From Flavobacteriaceae bacterium (GTDB lineage: Bacteria; Bacteroidota; Bacteroidia; Flavobacteriales; Flavobacteriaceae): a stretch of 53,411 nucleotides of DNA. The notes beneath the pieces were generated by a model that worked only from the letters and a program-made list of their open reading frames with translations, made no database searches and was not told where the DNA came from. The position numbers and the translations under genes were made by a program. Where the stretch lies: assembly GCA_013003555.1 (NCBI GenBank), contig JABDIV010000048.1, positions 1 to 53,411 on the forward strand. The letters are read 5' to 3'. Below are positions 25,509 to 34,768 of the stretch, one piece after another (position 1 is the stretch's first letter; every line of letters starts with the position of its first letter).

Positions 25509-27041
25509 TCAATAGTCATCGGGATTCATAATGATTTGATAGGCTCTATCTTTTATTTTTTCAAGTTCTGTTTTCGGAATACGATCCAGCAGCTTATACA
25601 CCATTCCCATTCGCCTGTTCGATGCCAACTTCTCACGTTTGTCGTCGAGAAAATTCCAATACAGGCTGTTAAACGGACATGCATTATCGGTATGCCGCTC
25701 TTTGTTATTATAGTTACAATCACCGCAGTAATTACTCATTTTATTGATGTAATTGGCCGCTGAGATATAGGGTTTTGTCGCAATCTTTCCACCATCAGCA
25801 AATTGACTCATACCACGTGTATTGGTGATCTGAACCCATTCAAGAGCATCGGCATAAATGCCGAGGTACCAGGCATCGACCTGGTCGGGATCGGTTTGGT
25901 TGAGCAGTGCGAAATTTCCTGTGATCATGAGCCGTTGAATATGGTGTGCATAAGCATTATCAAGTGAATTGTTTATAGCATGCGACATACAATTCATTTT
26001 GGTTTTTCCGGTCCAATAGAAATTCGGTAATGTATTGTGATGACCGAGTTCATTTGTTGTCTTGTAGTTGGGCATAAACATCCAATACATGCCACGCATG
26101 TATTCCCGCCATCCAAGAATCTGACGCACGAAACCTTCGAGTTGGGAGATGCTAATGGTTTCACGATGTGTTCGGAACGCCTTTAAGGCACTATTAATAC
26201 AGGTTCGAGGGTCAAGGATTTTGGTATTTAATGCGAAGGATATTCTAGAATGAAAGAGATTGACTTCACCGGTATGCATAGCGTCCTGGTAGTCGCCAAA
26301 ATGAACCAATAAATGCTCACAGAAATAATCGAGTTGGTCAATGGCCTGAGATCGGGTAAGGGGATAGTCGATTGTTTGACCCTTGGGCCGTCCCATTGTA
26401 ATCACATCGGCATCTTTCAAATCAGCAAGGATCTCACTGACATCATTATTAAATGATATTTCAACCGGAACCGTATGATGTGATTTCCATTTTTTCCGAT
26501 TGCTTTTATCATAATTCCAGAGGCCACCTTCAGGCTGACCAGCTTCCATAAGAATATCGTGTTTTTTTCGAAGATGACGGTAAAAGGATTCCATGATGAA
26601 TTGCTTCTTGCCATCAAAAAAATCCTTCAATTCGCGGCGCTCCGTTATAAAATGCTCGGTGTCTGAAGCACGGGATGGGATGGATAAATAATCACAAAAG
26701 GCTTTAAGACGCTTATCAAGTCCGAATTTATCCGGAAACAAGTATTCAAATTTTTCTATTTCTAATGCCTCTATCAGGTGATTTAAATTATCGGTTAGCG
26801 TTTGCCGGTTTTCGATATCGTTAATCTTAAAATAGAAAACGCGATGTCCCCGGCTACGGAGTTCATCCGCAAATTGGCGCATCGCACCAAAAAAGGCGCA
26901 AAGTTTTTGAATGTGATGCCTGATAAAATCGGTATCCTGACGGGTTTCAAACAGGCAGTAAATAATGTTTTCTTCCTGATGATCAAACCAGGAATGATCG
27001 ATATTTAACTGGTCACCAAGGATTAATCTCAACGTTTTCAT
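25509..27041 (-). CDS. Iron-sulfur bacterial cryptochrome/photolyase (FeS-BCP, (6-4) type)
   Basis: The 510-residue protein starts with TLRLILGDQLNIDHSWFD, typical of photolyase-related proteins of the FeS-BCP group. The four cysteines that hold the 4Fe-4S cluster are all present: C351 (KMNCMSHAI), C439 and C442 (NYCGDC), and C455 (DNACPF), one position offset from those of Agrobacterium PhrB. The group repairs (6-4) photoproducts and carries FAD and a lumazine chromophore. Its start overlaps the DASH gene stop by four bases, making it the last gene of operon B. Confidence 0.95.
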   Translation of the reverse strand: MKTLRLILGDQLNIDHSWFDHQEENIIYCLFETRQDTDFIRHHIQKLCAFFGAMRQFADELRSRGHRVFYFKINDIENRQTLTDNLNHLIEALEIEKFEYLFPDKFGLDKRLKAFCDYLSIPSRASDTEHFITERRELKDFFDGKKQFIMESFYRHLRKKHDILMEAGQPEGGLWNYDKSNRKKWKSHHTVPVEISFNNDVSEILADLKDADVITMGRPKGQTIDYPLTRSQAIDQLDYFCEHLLVHFGDYQDAMHTGEVNLFHSRISFALNTKILDPRTCINSALKAFRTHRETISISQLEGFVRQILGWREYMRGMYWMFMPNYKTTNELGHHNTLPNFYWTGKTKMNCMSHAINNSLDNAYAHHIQRLMITGNFALLNQTDPDQVDAWYLGIYADALEWVQITNTRGMSQFADGGKIATKPYISAANYINKMSNYCGDCNYNNKERHTDNACPFNSLYWNFLDDKREKLASNRRMGMVYKLLDRIPKTELEKIKDRAYQIIMNPDDY

Positions 27042-28351
27042 GAGAACAGGTTTTTATTAAGCCAGCGCGATCGGAATGCGTGGTTGTGGTCATATCGGTC
27101 GGCCTGCAGTTCAACATTGAATGTTCTGTCTCTCGGGTCATTGCCTACGCCGGCAACATACATCCAGTTGCCATAATTGCTGTCGACATCATAATCGACC
27201 AGCATCGATTCGAAATAGGCGGCACCGATACGCCAGTCGACTTTGAGTGTTTTTGCAAGGTAGGACGCAACATTTTGACGGCCCCTGTTACTCATCCATC
27301 CGGTTTGTTTTAATTCGATCATATTGGCATTAACGAAATCGGAGTCGGTTTCACCATTTATCCAGCGTCGAACGTCTTTATAATCTGTCCGCCAGTCGCG
27401 TTTAATGTTTTTTATTCCGGCGAGGCTAAAAATTTGCTTTCCGTATCGCATGCTTACATATTTGAAATAATCACGCCAGATTAGCTCAAAAATCATCCAA
27501 TAGGTTGAATCGGACTTCTTGAAAGCCTTTTCAAAGCGTTTTACGGCCCAATAAACCATCCGTGCTGACAGACTGCCGTTGGCAAGCCAGGGCGAAAACT
27601 TAGAGCTGTAATCGGTGCCAAGCAGACCATTGCGGGTTTTTTTATAATTCGCCAGATTCCCGGTTTTAAAAAAATAGTTCTGCAGGCGCTCAAGAGCGGA
27701 ATTTTCTCCACCACTGAATGGAAAAGCTGTTTGAACAGGTATCTTTATATCATGATATCCCAGGTTCTGAAGGGATGGGATGAGGCTGTGATTTTCTATG
27801 AGGTTGTTTTTCGGTTTTTGAGAAATTTCAACCAGTGGCCTGATCTGGCAATTTTTCTCGATTCGTTTTCTAAAGCTCGTAAATACCTCCGGGATTTCAG
27901 AAATCGGGATGGGGATGTCTTCAGGATGGTATAAAAACTGATCGTAGCTACCCTTTAATGTAATCCCGGTGTCTAACCAGTTTCGAAGGGCTTGTTCGAC
28001 GTTTTGCTCGTATTCGGTCCATTCATTTTGAAAGTAAATATGATCGATGCCGAAGGTTTTGCAGAATTCAGGAATTTGATCCTCGGGTTTTGCATGGAAG
28101 ACAAAGAGACTGATGTTCAGATCATTGAGACGGGATTTTAAATCTCCCAGGGTATCCAGTAAAAATTTAGTACGAAACGGACCGGTACGTCGGAAGCCGT
28201 AATTATCGTATTCGAAATGACGCGGATCGATACAATACAGCGCGATAACCTTGTCATGATTTTCACAAGCCTTATACAGACTGTGTTGATCACGAACCCT
28301 CAGGTCATTTCTAAACCAGACTAATGCGCAAGATGTTTCATGTTTCGGCAT
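27038..28351 (-). CDS. DASH-family cryptochrome
   Basis: The 437-residue flavoprotein opens with [20 protein letters not shown]. The C-terminal region has the DASH signature [18 protein letters not shown] followed by FN, and [37 protein letters not shown] proteins repair pyrimidine dimers in single-stranded DNA and may also signal. The start lies inside the DUF2256 gene (31-base overlap, different frame) and the stop overlaps the FeS-BCP gene, so translation is coupled across the operon. Confidence 0.95.
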   Translation of the reverse strand: MPKHETSCALVWFRNDLRVRDQHSLYKACENHDKVIALYCIDPRHFEYDNYGFRRTGPFRTKFLLDTLGDLKSRLNDLNISLFVFHAKPEDQIPEFCKTFGIDHIYFQNEWTEYEQNVEQALRNWLDTGITLKGSYDQFLYHPEDIPIPISEIPEVFTSFRKRIEKNCQIRPLVEISQKPKNNLIENHSLIPSLQNLGYHDIKIPVQTAFPFSGGENSALERLQNYFFKTGNLANYKKTRNGLLGTDYSSKFSPWLANGSLSARMVYWAVKRFEKAFKKSDSTYWMIFELIWRDYFKYVSMRYGKQIFSLAGIKNIKRDWRTDYKDVRRWINGETDSDFVNANMIELKQTGWMSNRGRQNVASYLAKTLKVDWRIGAAYFESMLVDYDVDSNYGNWMYVAGVGNDPRDRTFNVELQADRYDHNHAFRSRWLNKNLFS

Positions 28352-28464
28352 CGCTTACTGCAATATTTTACATCATTCCAATTCGATTCCCATTTTTTTC
28401 GCCAAATAAATGGCCGATCACAAACCACGCACATCTTTTGTGGCAGATCTGATTTTTTCCTCAT
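28321..28464 (-). CDS. DUF2256 zinc-ribbon-like small protein
   Basis: The 47-residue ORF has [20 protein letters not shown], then [12 protein letters not shown]; the C-x2-C and C-x3-C pairs form a probable zinc knuckle. This matches the DUF2256 family (CxxCxRPFxWRKKW...VKYCSxxC). DUF2256 genes are commonly found next to cryptochrome/photolyase genes. Its ATG shares one base with the stop of the SDR gene upstream (TAATG), and its end overlaps the DASH gene by 31 bases. Confidence 0.93.
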   Translation of the reverse strand: MRKKSDLPQKMCVVCDRPFIWRKKWESNWNDVKYCSKRCRNMKHLAH

Positions 28465-29885
28465 TATCCTTTCGCCAGCTTATTGATCATCCCATTAAAA
28501 ACGAACCAGTGAAAGGGGGTAACCAGGTACCAGTACAACCGTCCTGCAATACCTTTAGGTCTGAAGGTCGCCGTTTGATGCAGGGTGTGATTTTCTATTT
28601 TGAATTCAAGCCAGGCTTCTCCCGGCAATTTCATTTCAGCATAAAGCAGGAGCTTCTTTTTTTCCTTGTCGGCGAAGATGACCCGCCAAAAATCGAGGGC
28701 ATCTCCAACCTCCAGTTTATCGGGATTTGTTCGTCCGCGTCGCAATCCGATACCACCGAATAACTTATCGAGTTTTCCTCTTAAGCGCCAAAGAAATGTG
28801 CCATAGTACCAGCCATTCTCGCCACCAATCGACCAGATCTTATTCATAACTTGAGTTTCCGACTGAATAGGACGCGCTTTGGAGTCGGAAAAACAACCAT
28901 AGGTCGGGACATTCACATATTTGTATGCTTTATGTTCAAGTCGGCCGCTTACGAAGGAGTCCTTCCAGCTCGAAATAATTTCATTCTGTTCGATTTTGAT
29001 AAAAGCCCGTTCAACGGCTTCATCATATGAGATTGGGTTAACACCGAGGATGGTATTGATATCCGATGGTTTTCCAATGATTTCAATATTCATGCTATCA
29101 ACCAGCGAACGAGCCAGTTTATAAGACGTTGAAGTGACAAAATAAAGCCAGTAGGAGGATAGTCGGGGCGTCATTATCGGCACGGTTAAAATATAGCGCT
29201 TTAATCCACGCTTCCTGGCAAATTGCAGAAGCATGTCCTTATAGGTCATGACCTCTGGTCCGAATATATCATAGGAATTATTATAAACGTCCTCATTACC
29301 AACAGCACCTTTCAAATAAGCCAGTACATCTCGCACAGCGATGGGTTGGGTTCGTGTATTTAACCATCTTGGCGCGATCATTACGGGTAGTTTTTCAACC
29401 AGGTCGCGGATGATCTCGAAAGATGAGCTACCCGATCCAACGATAATGCCGGCTTTGAAAACTGTAAGCGCATAATGGTCTGACTGAAGGGTGTCTTCAA
29501 CGAGTTTTCGGGAAGACAGATGTTTTGATATTTTGTCGTCATTGGTTATACCACTCAGATAGATGACTTGTTTAACAGCTGTTTGTTCGAGCTGCGCCTT
29601 AAAATTCACGGCGCACTCTTCTTCCAGCGCCTTGAAATCATTGGAAGAATTCGACATCGAATGGATCAGGTAGAACGCGATATCGATATCCCCGGGTATG
29701 TTTTTTAAGGTTTCAGGTTTGAGGAAATCGGCCTCAATAACCTCGATATGCTCTTCGTCGGCATAATGAGGATCGGTCCGCATTGGGTCTCTGGCGGCAC
29801 AAACCACATCATGTCCTTCATTTATCAATAAGGGAATAAGACGCTTGCCAATATAGCCCGTGGCTCCGGTTACAAGGACCTTCAT
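28464..29885 (-). CDS. NAD(P)-binding SDR-like protein with C-terminal DUF2867
   Basis: The 473-residue protein has an extended-SDR Rossmann start ([20 protein letters not shown]), an atypical middle ([31 protein letters not shown]) and a C-terminal DUF2867 domain at about 315-470 ([34 protein letters not shown]). The combination is widespread near photolyases in bacteria but without a known reaction. It is the first gene of operon B; the start is about 12 bases downstream of the predicted transcription start. Confidence 0.9.
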   Translation of the reverse strand: MKVLVTGATGYIGKRLIPLLINEGHDVVCAARDPMRTDPHYADEEHIEVIEADFLKPETLKNIPGDIDIAFYLIHSMSNSSNDFKALEEECAVNFKAQLEQTAVKQVIYLSGITNDDKISKHLSSRKLVEDTLQSDHYALTVFKAGIIVGSGSSSFEIIRDLVEKLPVMIAPRWLNTRTQPIAVRDVLAYLKGAVGNEDVYNNSYDIFGPEVMTYKDMLLQFARKRGLKRYILTVPIMTPRLSSYWLYFVTSTSYKLARSLVDSMNIEIIGKPSDINTILGVNPISYDEAVERAFIKIEQNEIISSWKDSFVSGRLEHKAYKYVNVPTYGCFSDSKARPIQSETQVMNKIWSIGGENGWYYGTFLWRLRGKLDKLFGGIGLRRGRTNPDKLEVGDALDFWRVIFADKEKKKLLLYAEMKLPGEAWLEFKIENHTLHQTATFRPKGIAGRLYWYLVTPFHWFVFNGMINKLAKG

Positions 29886-29903
29886 ATGCGGTTGATTTAC
29901 ATC

Positions 29904-29956
29904 CGAATATAATAATGTTTAATGATTTATCCAAAAGATTAAACAAAAATTAACAT
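29904..29956 (-). promoter_or_regulatory. Operator-promoter of operon B (29885 to 25509)
   Basis: ATGTTTAAT (29915-29923), 14 bases, ATTAAACAAAAATTAACAT (29938-29956). In the minus direction a -7 box TATATTCG (29911-29904, one mismatch) lies three bases after the element. A TTG (29934-29932) inside the spacer gives a correct -33 at 20 bases. The same element stands before operons A and C. Confidence 0.87.
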
Positions 29957-29986
29957 GTGAAGAAGATTTCTAATCTCTGAATCAGC

Positions 29987-30616
29987 CTATTTTTGAAGGG
30001 CCAGGTTTGGCCTTTGGTAGCTCAATCGCTCGTTCGATTCGGGAACGGCATAGGCATCCAAACCATTGATAGCCGCAACGTTGCCTTCCGCCAGATCGAT
30101 AAAACCGTCACTCCTGAACAGATGATCTTCAACATAGATGTGTTCGACCTGTCCGATGATTAAAATGGTGTTATTGGCTTTGATCTCATATTCCTCGACA
30201 TATGACATTGCAAGCTGAACCGGAGCGCCAAACACGAAAGGCGCTTTAAAATCGTTACGGTAGATTTCCTCGAGTCCGGTTTGATCGAATTCAGACACAC
30301 CTTTATCGTATTTGGCTGAGGTATGATGAGCATCATTAACAATAGCCTCATGGATATGATTGATGGTGTATCGACCGGTTTCTTTTATATTCTCATAGGT
30401 GTTTCTCACAACGGTTGTCGGGCGCATAAAAAAACCGAGAAGAGGCGGATTAGATCCGATATGCGTGATCGAACTGAAAACAGCCACATTAGGCTGCCCT
30501 GTAATGGATTGGGTACCGATGAGGTTCGCCGATTTATAACCGCTTACGCTGTTTATCAGGTTTATGCGAAACACATAAGGCATAAGGTCGATATCATTAC
30601 GATTAAAATGTATCAT
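29987..30616 (-). CDS. Flavin reductase-like FMN-binding protein
   Basis: The 209-residue protein shows the split-barrel flavin reductase pattern SANLIGTQSITGQPNVAVFSSITHIGSNPPLLGFFMRP followed by TYENIKETGRYTINHI. Such proteins bind FMN and reduce flavins with NAD(P)H. In this island it could supply reduced flavin to the photolyases or another oxidoreductase, but no direct link is visible. Its start overlaps the ABC1 gene stop by four bases; it is the last gene of operon C. Confidence 0.9.
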   Translation of the reverse strand: MIHFNRNDIDLMPYVFRINLINSVSGYKSANLIGTQSITGQPNVAVFSSITHIGSNPPLLGFFMRPTTVVRNTYENIKETGRYTINHIHEAIVNDAHHTSAKYDKGVSEFDQTGLEEIYRNDFKAPFVFGAPVQLAMSYVEEYEIKANNTILIIGQVEHIYVEDHLFRSDGFIDLAEGNVAAINGLDAYAVPESNERLSYQRPNLALQK

Positions 30617-31926
30617 GTCAACGCGCAGAAATTATTAATACTGACCGCTTTCGCCTTTAAGTCAAACATCAGGTTATACAGTCCGAAGAACGTTCGGTTG
30701 ATGTATATGAAGTGCTTCGATCCGCGATTGCCATTCATGTTACGAAGTTCTGTACTCTTTGAATATCGTTCACCCAATTCGGCTATTTTAGTAAAAAATT
30801 CAGGATTTGAAAAATCAAACGATTCATTATGGAATGGTTGAGTGAACAAGCTTAACAGGTCATAGAACATGTTTGTAAAAAACTCGATCTCTTCCTCGCT
30901 GTCATCGTCGCGTAAAATCTCCAACTGATACATCTTTTGCCTGAAACATTCAGGATCTTCCAAACATGATTTTTCAGCGAGTTCGAAATAAGGAACATAG
31001 AAATCCTCAGGAATTTCCTTCATACATCCAAAGTCAAGAACGATCAATTTCTTATCGGGCGAAACAAGGAAATTTCCGGGATGCGGATCGGCATGAACTT
31101 TCTTCAACACATGGATCTGATACATATAGAAATCCCATAAAGCCTGTCCGAGTTCATCAGCTACTTGCTGATCGGTATTGCGGGCTACAAATTCCGACAG
31201 GTGTTCACCGGTCATCCAATCCATGGTAATAATGCGTTCGGATGAGAGTTGTTCGTAATAGTCGGGAAAACTAAGATTAGGTATGTGCCTGCAGGCGTCG
31301 GCAATGGCCTTGCTTTGTTCGATCTCAAGCAGATAATTGGTTTCTTCAACCAATTTGTTTTCAACTTCCTTAAAGTACTTATCGGAATCTTTCCCCTTGA
31401 TATTAAACATTTTTATAGCAATGGGTTTAACCAGAGCCAGATCAGACGCAATACTTTTGGCAACACCCGGGTATTGGATTTTCACAGCAAGTTTTTTCCC
31501 ATCTTTTTCAGCCCGATGTACCTGACCAATGCTTGCGGCATTTACAGATTTGGCATCGAAGCTGTCAAATAGTTCGTTCGGGTGTTGTCCAAAATATGTT
31601 TTAAATGTCTTTACGACCAGCGGCGCCGAAAGCGGCGGAACAGAAAATTGAGCCAGTGAAAATTTCTCGACATAGGCCTGCGGTAAAATGCTCTTCTCCA
31701 TACTGAGCATTTGAGCAACTTTCAGGGCGCTTCCTTTTAATTGCTTGAGTCCGTTATAAATGTCATCGGCATTTTTCTGGTTGAGTTTTTCTTTGGCCTC
31801 CTGTTTAGTGTTTACCAGCTTATCACCATAGTACTGCAGGTAATTCACCCCAACTTTTGCTCCTGTTGTTACGAGCTTTGAGGCGCGTTGAATCTTGGTA
31901 GTGGGAATGCGGTCTATAGTTTTCAT
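30613..31926 (-). CDS. ABC1/AarF/UbiB-family atypical kinase
   Basis: The 437-residue protein has the family marks: an N-terminal ALKVAQMLSME (the KxGQ-type motif), an Ala-rich loop AASIGQVHRAEKDGKKLAVKIQYPGV, HADPHPGNFLV and LIVLDFGCM. UbiB proteins support quinone synthesis in other bacteria, by ATP-dependent action on lipid carriers. The role next to a TetR-like gene and photolyases is unknown. The start shares one base with the TetR gene stop, and the stop overlaps the flavin reductase gene. Confidence 0.93.
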   Translation of the reverse strand: MKTIDRIPTTKIQRASKLVTTGAKVGVNYLQYYGDKLVNTKQEAKEKLNQKNADDIYNGLKQLKGSALKVAQMLSMEKSILPQAYVEKFSLAQFSVPPLSAPLVVKTFKTYFGQHPNELFDSFDAKSVNAASIGQVHRAEKDGKKLAVKIQYPGVAKSIASDLALVKPIAIKMFNIKGKDSDKYFKEVENKLVEETNYLLEIEQSKAIADACRHIPNLSFPDYYEQLSSERIITMDWMTGEHLSEFVARNTDQQVADELGQALWDFYMYQIHVLKKVHADPHPGNFLVSPDKKLIVLDFGCMKEIPEDFYVPYFELAEKSCLEDPECFRQKMYQLEILRDDDSEEEIEFFTNMFYDLLSLFTQPFHNESFDFSNPEFFTKIAELGERYSKSTELRNMNGNRGSKHFIYINRTFFGLYNLMFDLKAKAVSINNFCALT

Positions 31927-32582
31927 TAATTCATGTTCATTTTCTCCTTCAATAAAAACTTACCGAGGTCGATTAAACTGTTGATGGGTTTGATATCCAT
32001 AAGATCAAAACTCGTATTCACTGCCTTTTCGATAAAAATATCGGTCTTCTCGAAGGACGGCGAGCTGTCATCCATCCAGAATTTCATGGTAATGAGCAAT
32101 TGAATCCAGGCTGACTCACGTATCGACCGATCTTTAATCTTTTCAATGCGCTCCTGCTTGGTGTCGATTGTTTCTATTTCAAGATCGTCTACGTAGCTAC
32201 CGAAAGCTCGTTTTAATTCACTCAATATCGCCATGTTCTTAAGGCTCGGTTTACCATGCGCCAACAAATACATGATAAAACTTCGATTGGCTGTCAGGTT
32301 TGCGAAAAAAGTGTAATAAAAGCTGAGGAGTTTTTGTCGGGCATCATAATCATTGTAATCATCACTTGATGTCATAGTCTCCAGGGAAGCATCGAACATC
32401 ACTTTGAAAATCTGTTTTTCCATAGATTCGAATGAAGAGAAGAACCCATAAAAGTCAGACTCATCAAAACCGTTTACCTTTGAAAAGGCATAAACAGATT
32501 TTGGTTTATGGTTATTCTCAAGGACAAAATCCATGTAGAGATCGATTAAACTGGAAGCGGATGGTTTTTTCTTCTTGGCCAT
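31926..32582 (-). CDS. TetR-like regulator, first gene of operon C
   Basis: The start was set at ATG 32582 (MAKKKKPSASSLIDLY). The longer frame from 32642 runs through the operator and its promoter, so it cannot be read from this transcript. The 218-residue protein has a TetR-like helix-turn-helix at about 28-60 (SVYAFSKVNGFDESDFYGFF, SSFESMEKQIFKVM) and a helical C-terminal ligand domain. It is the only transcription-factor-like protein in the island and is itself preceded by the 42-base operator, which makes it a candidate autoregulator of the three operons; that is an inference. Confidence 0.85.
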   Translation of the reverse strand: MAKKKKPSASSLIDLYMDFVLENNHKPKSVYAFSKVNGFDESDFYGFFSSFESMEKQIFKVMFDASLETMTSSDDYNDYDARQKLLSFYYTFFANLTANRSFIMYLLAHGKPSLKNMAILSELKRAFGSYVDDLEIETIDTKQERIEKIKDRSIRESAWIQLLITMKFWMDDSSPSFEKTDIFIEKAVNTSFDLMDIKPINSLIDLGKFLLKEKMNMN

Positions 32583-32599
32583 TTTTAATGTATTTGAAA

Positions 32600-32652
32600 C
32601 AAAAATAAAAATGTTTAATGAAATAATAAAAAGATTAAACAAAAATTAACAT
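32600..32652 (-). promoter_or_regulatory. Operator-promoter of operon C (32582 to 29987)
   Basis: ATGTTTAAT (32611-32619), 14 bases, ATTAAACAAAAATTAACAT (32634-32652). A perfect -7 box TATTTTTG (32607-32600) lies three bases after the element in the minus direction; the -33 is weak (TTA at 19 bases). The predicted transcript starts near 32593, about 11 bases before the ATG. Confidence 0.86.
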
Positions 32653-32741
32653 CATATTTTGAAACGAACTAATTTTCGACCGATTATTCTTAAAATAGAT
32701 TTCAATTTTTGTAAAATTGCAATTCAAACGAAAAATACTTG

Positions 32742-33776
32742 ATGAAGCGTTTAGGCTTTCTTGACCGTCACTTAACCTTATGGATTTTTATCGCAATGGC
32801 ATTGGGTGTGGCCATGGGTTATTTCTTTCCGTCGGTTGCTGCAACCATTGATTCACAAACCACCGGTACTACCAATATTCCGATTGCAATCGGATTGATT
32901 CTTATGATGTACCCGCCATTGGCCAAGGTTAATTACAGTTTGTTGCCAAAGGTTTTCAGAAATGTGAAGATCTTATCGATCTCCCTGGTGCTGAATTGGA
33001 TAATCGGACCGATACTGATGTTTGTTCTTGCAATGATCTTTTTACAGGATCATCCTGATTATATGGTTGGTCTTATTTTAATCGGACTCGCACGATGCAT
33101 CGCCATGGTACTTGTTTGGAACGACCTCGCCGAAGGCAGTAGTGAATACGGTGCGGGATTGGTGGCGTTAAACAGTATTTTCCAGGTCTTTGCTTACAGT
33201 TTCTATGCCTGGCTCTTCATTACCAAGTTACCGCCCTTATTCGGTTTTGAAGGCGCTATTGTAGACATATCTATTGCGACCATAGCTGAAAGCGTATTGA
33301 TCTACCTCGGTATTCCATTTCTGGCTGGAATACTCAGCCGTTTGATCCTTGTAAAATTAAAAGGGGAGGAGTGGTATCAAAACACCTTTATCCCAACCAT
33401 TTCACCAATAACCTTGATCGCCTTACTTTTCACAATTGTCCTGATGTTTTCACTAAAAGGTGAGTTGATCGTTGAGATTCCTTTTGATGTTCTTCGGATT
33501 GCTGTTCCCTTGCTGATCTATTTTACCATCATGTTTCTCATCAGCTTCTTTATTTCAAAGGCCATGGGAGCCTCTTACGATAAAAATGCGGCCATCGCCT
33601 TTACGGCTGCGGGAAATAATTTTGAACTGGCCATAGCGGTTTCGATCGCTGTTTTCGGATTAAACTCAGGTCAGGCCTTTACAGGTGTTATCGGTCCTTT
33701 GGTTGAAGTTCCCGCTCTCATCCTGCTTGTTCGCGTGGCGTTCTGGTTAAGGAAAAAGTATTACAGCACAGCTTAA
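32742..33776 (+). CDS. ACR3-family arsenite efflux transporter
   Basis: The 344-residue protein has about ten membrane segments. [30 protein letters not shown] is the family start, and [19 protein letters not shown] contains the conserved essential cysteine (RCIAMV). [18 protein letters not shown] is the typical ACR3 segment near the end. The transporter exports arsenite across the inner membrane. A TTG directly in front of the ATG is an alternative start. No ArsR or ArsC gene lies beside it. It is divergent from the TetR operon. Confidence 0.94.
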   Translation: MKRLGFLDRHLTLWIFIAMALGVAMGYFFPSVAATIDSQTTGTTNIPIAIGLILMMYPPLAKVNYSLLPKVFRNVKILSISLVLNWIIGPILMFVLAMIFLQDHPDYMVGLILIGLARCIAMVLVWNDLAEGSSEYGAGLVALNSIFQVFAYSFYAWLFITKLPPLFGFEGAIVDISIATIAESVLIYLGIPFLAGILSRLILVKLKGEEWYQNTFIPTISPITLIALLFTIVLMFSLKGELIVEIPFDVLRIAVPLLIYFTIMFLISFFISKAMGASYDKNAAIAFTAAGNNFELAIAVSIAVFGLNSGQAFTGVIGPLVEVPALILLVRVAFWLRKKYYSTA

Positions 33777-33871
33777 TTCAATGATATTTAAGGATTTGTT
33801 AACAATTTTTGGCAGGGCTTATAATTACCTTTACCACTCTATATATTAATCATCAATAATTCAATTCAACA

Positions 33872-34714
33872 ATGAAAAAATTACTTTTAGTATGTTTGGT
33901 GTTTGCACTGGGTTTCACTGTAAATGCACAAATACAAACCCCTGCACCCAGTCCTTTTCAAAAGGTAGAACAGGTTGTAGGTCTGACTGACGTATCCCTT
34001 GAGTATTCGCGACCGGCTATGCGTGGTCGTGTGATCTTTGGAAATCTTGTTCCTTTTGGAAAAGTATGGCGAACAGGAGCCAATTCACGTACAAAAATCA
34101 CCTTTGGCGACGATGTCATGGTTGGTGGTGCAACCCTTAAAGCAGGTAGCTACGGGATCTTGACTATTCCACAGGCTGATTCCTGGGATGTTATTTTTTA
34201 CACCGATGCTAACGGAGGCGGTGCACCTGCCGAGTTAGATGAAGCCAAAGTTGCCGCAAGGGTAAAAGCCGAGGTTATGGAAATGCCTATGGATGTACAA
34301 TCCTTTACCATCACGTTTGATGATTTGACCAGCAATTCGGCGGTTATCGGGTTTCTATGGGAAAAATCTTATGTAGGCGTAAAATTCGAGGTGCCAACCG
34401 ATAAAATGGTTAGTGCTGCCATCGATAAGGTCATGAGTGGTCCCGGTGCCGGCGATTACTATTCGGCCGCAGTTTATTACCTGAGTGAAGGAAAAGACAT
34501 CGCAAAAGCTAAGAAGTGGATGGACAAGGCCATGTCGATGAGCGATAGCCCGGCGTTCTGGCAACTGCGTCAGCAATCCTTGATCTACGCTGCAGCAGGA
34601 GACAAAAAAGGCGCTATTGAAATTGCTAAGAAATCCCTGGCTGCTGCTGAAAAAGCAGGTAATGCCGATTATATTAAAATGAATAAAGAATCTATTGCAG
34701 AGTGGATGCAATAG
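33872..34714 (+). CDS. Secreted DUF2911 protein with TPR-like C-terminus
   Basis: The 280-residue protein has a signal peptide (MKKLLLVCLVFALGFTVNAQ), then the DUF2911 domain: VSLEYSRPAMRGRVIFGNLVPFGKVWRTGANSRTKI, GSYGILTIP, WDVIFYTD. The C-terminal third (about 195-280) is helical with the TPR-like pattern AKKWMDKAMSM, AAGDKKGAIEIAKKSL. The family is common in Bacteroidota and has no known function. The gene has its own terminator. Confidence 0.9.
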   Translation: MKKLLLVCLVFALGFTVNAQIQTPAPSPFQKVEQVVGLTDVSLEYSRPAMRGRVIFGNLVPFGKVWRTGANSRTKITFGDDVMVGGATLKAGSYGILTIPQADSWDVIFYTDANGGGAPAELDEAKVAARVKAEVMEMPMDVQSFTITFDDLTSNSAVIGFLWEKSYVGVKFEVPTDKMVSAAIDKVMSGPGAGDYYSAAVYYLSEGKDIAKAKKWMDKAMSMSDSPAFWQLRQQSLIYAAAGDKKGAIEIAKKSLAAAEKAGNADYIKMNKESIAEWMQ

Positions 34715-34736
34715 GCCTTTTATAAATCTTATATTA

Positions 34737-34768
34737 AAACGCGTTTCTTAACTGAAGCGCGTTTTTTT
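34737..34768. terminator. Terminator after the DUF2911 gene, possibly bidirectional
   Basis: AAACGCG and CGCGTTT form a seven-pair stem (extended by a partial pairing) with a T run on the plus strand. It lies between two convergent genes, and the reverse strand also ends in T from the AAAA before the stem. Confidence 0.83.

Noticed and set aside
32583..32642. Extended start of the TetR-like protein (MFNLFIISLN...)
   Set aside because: The extension is encoded by the operator and -7 region itself and cannot be on the transcript from that promoter.
32742..33776. Complete arsenic resistance operon
   Set aside because: Only the ACR3-type exporter is present; no ArsR or ArsC gene is adjacent, and the neighbours belong to other systems.
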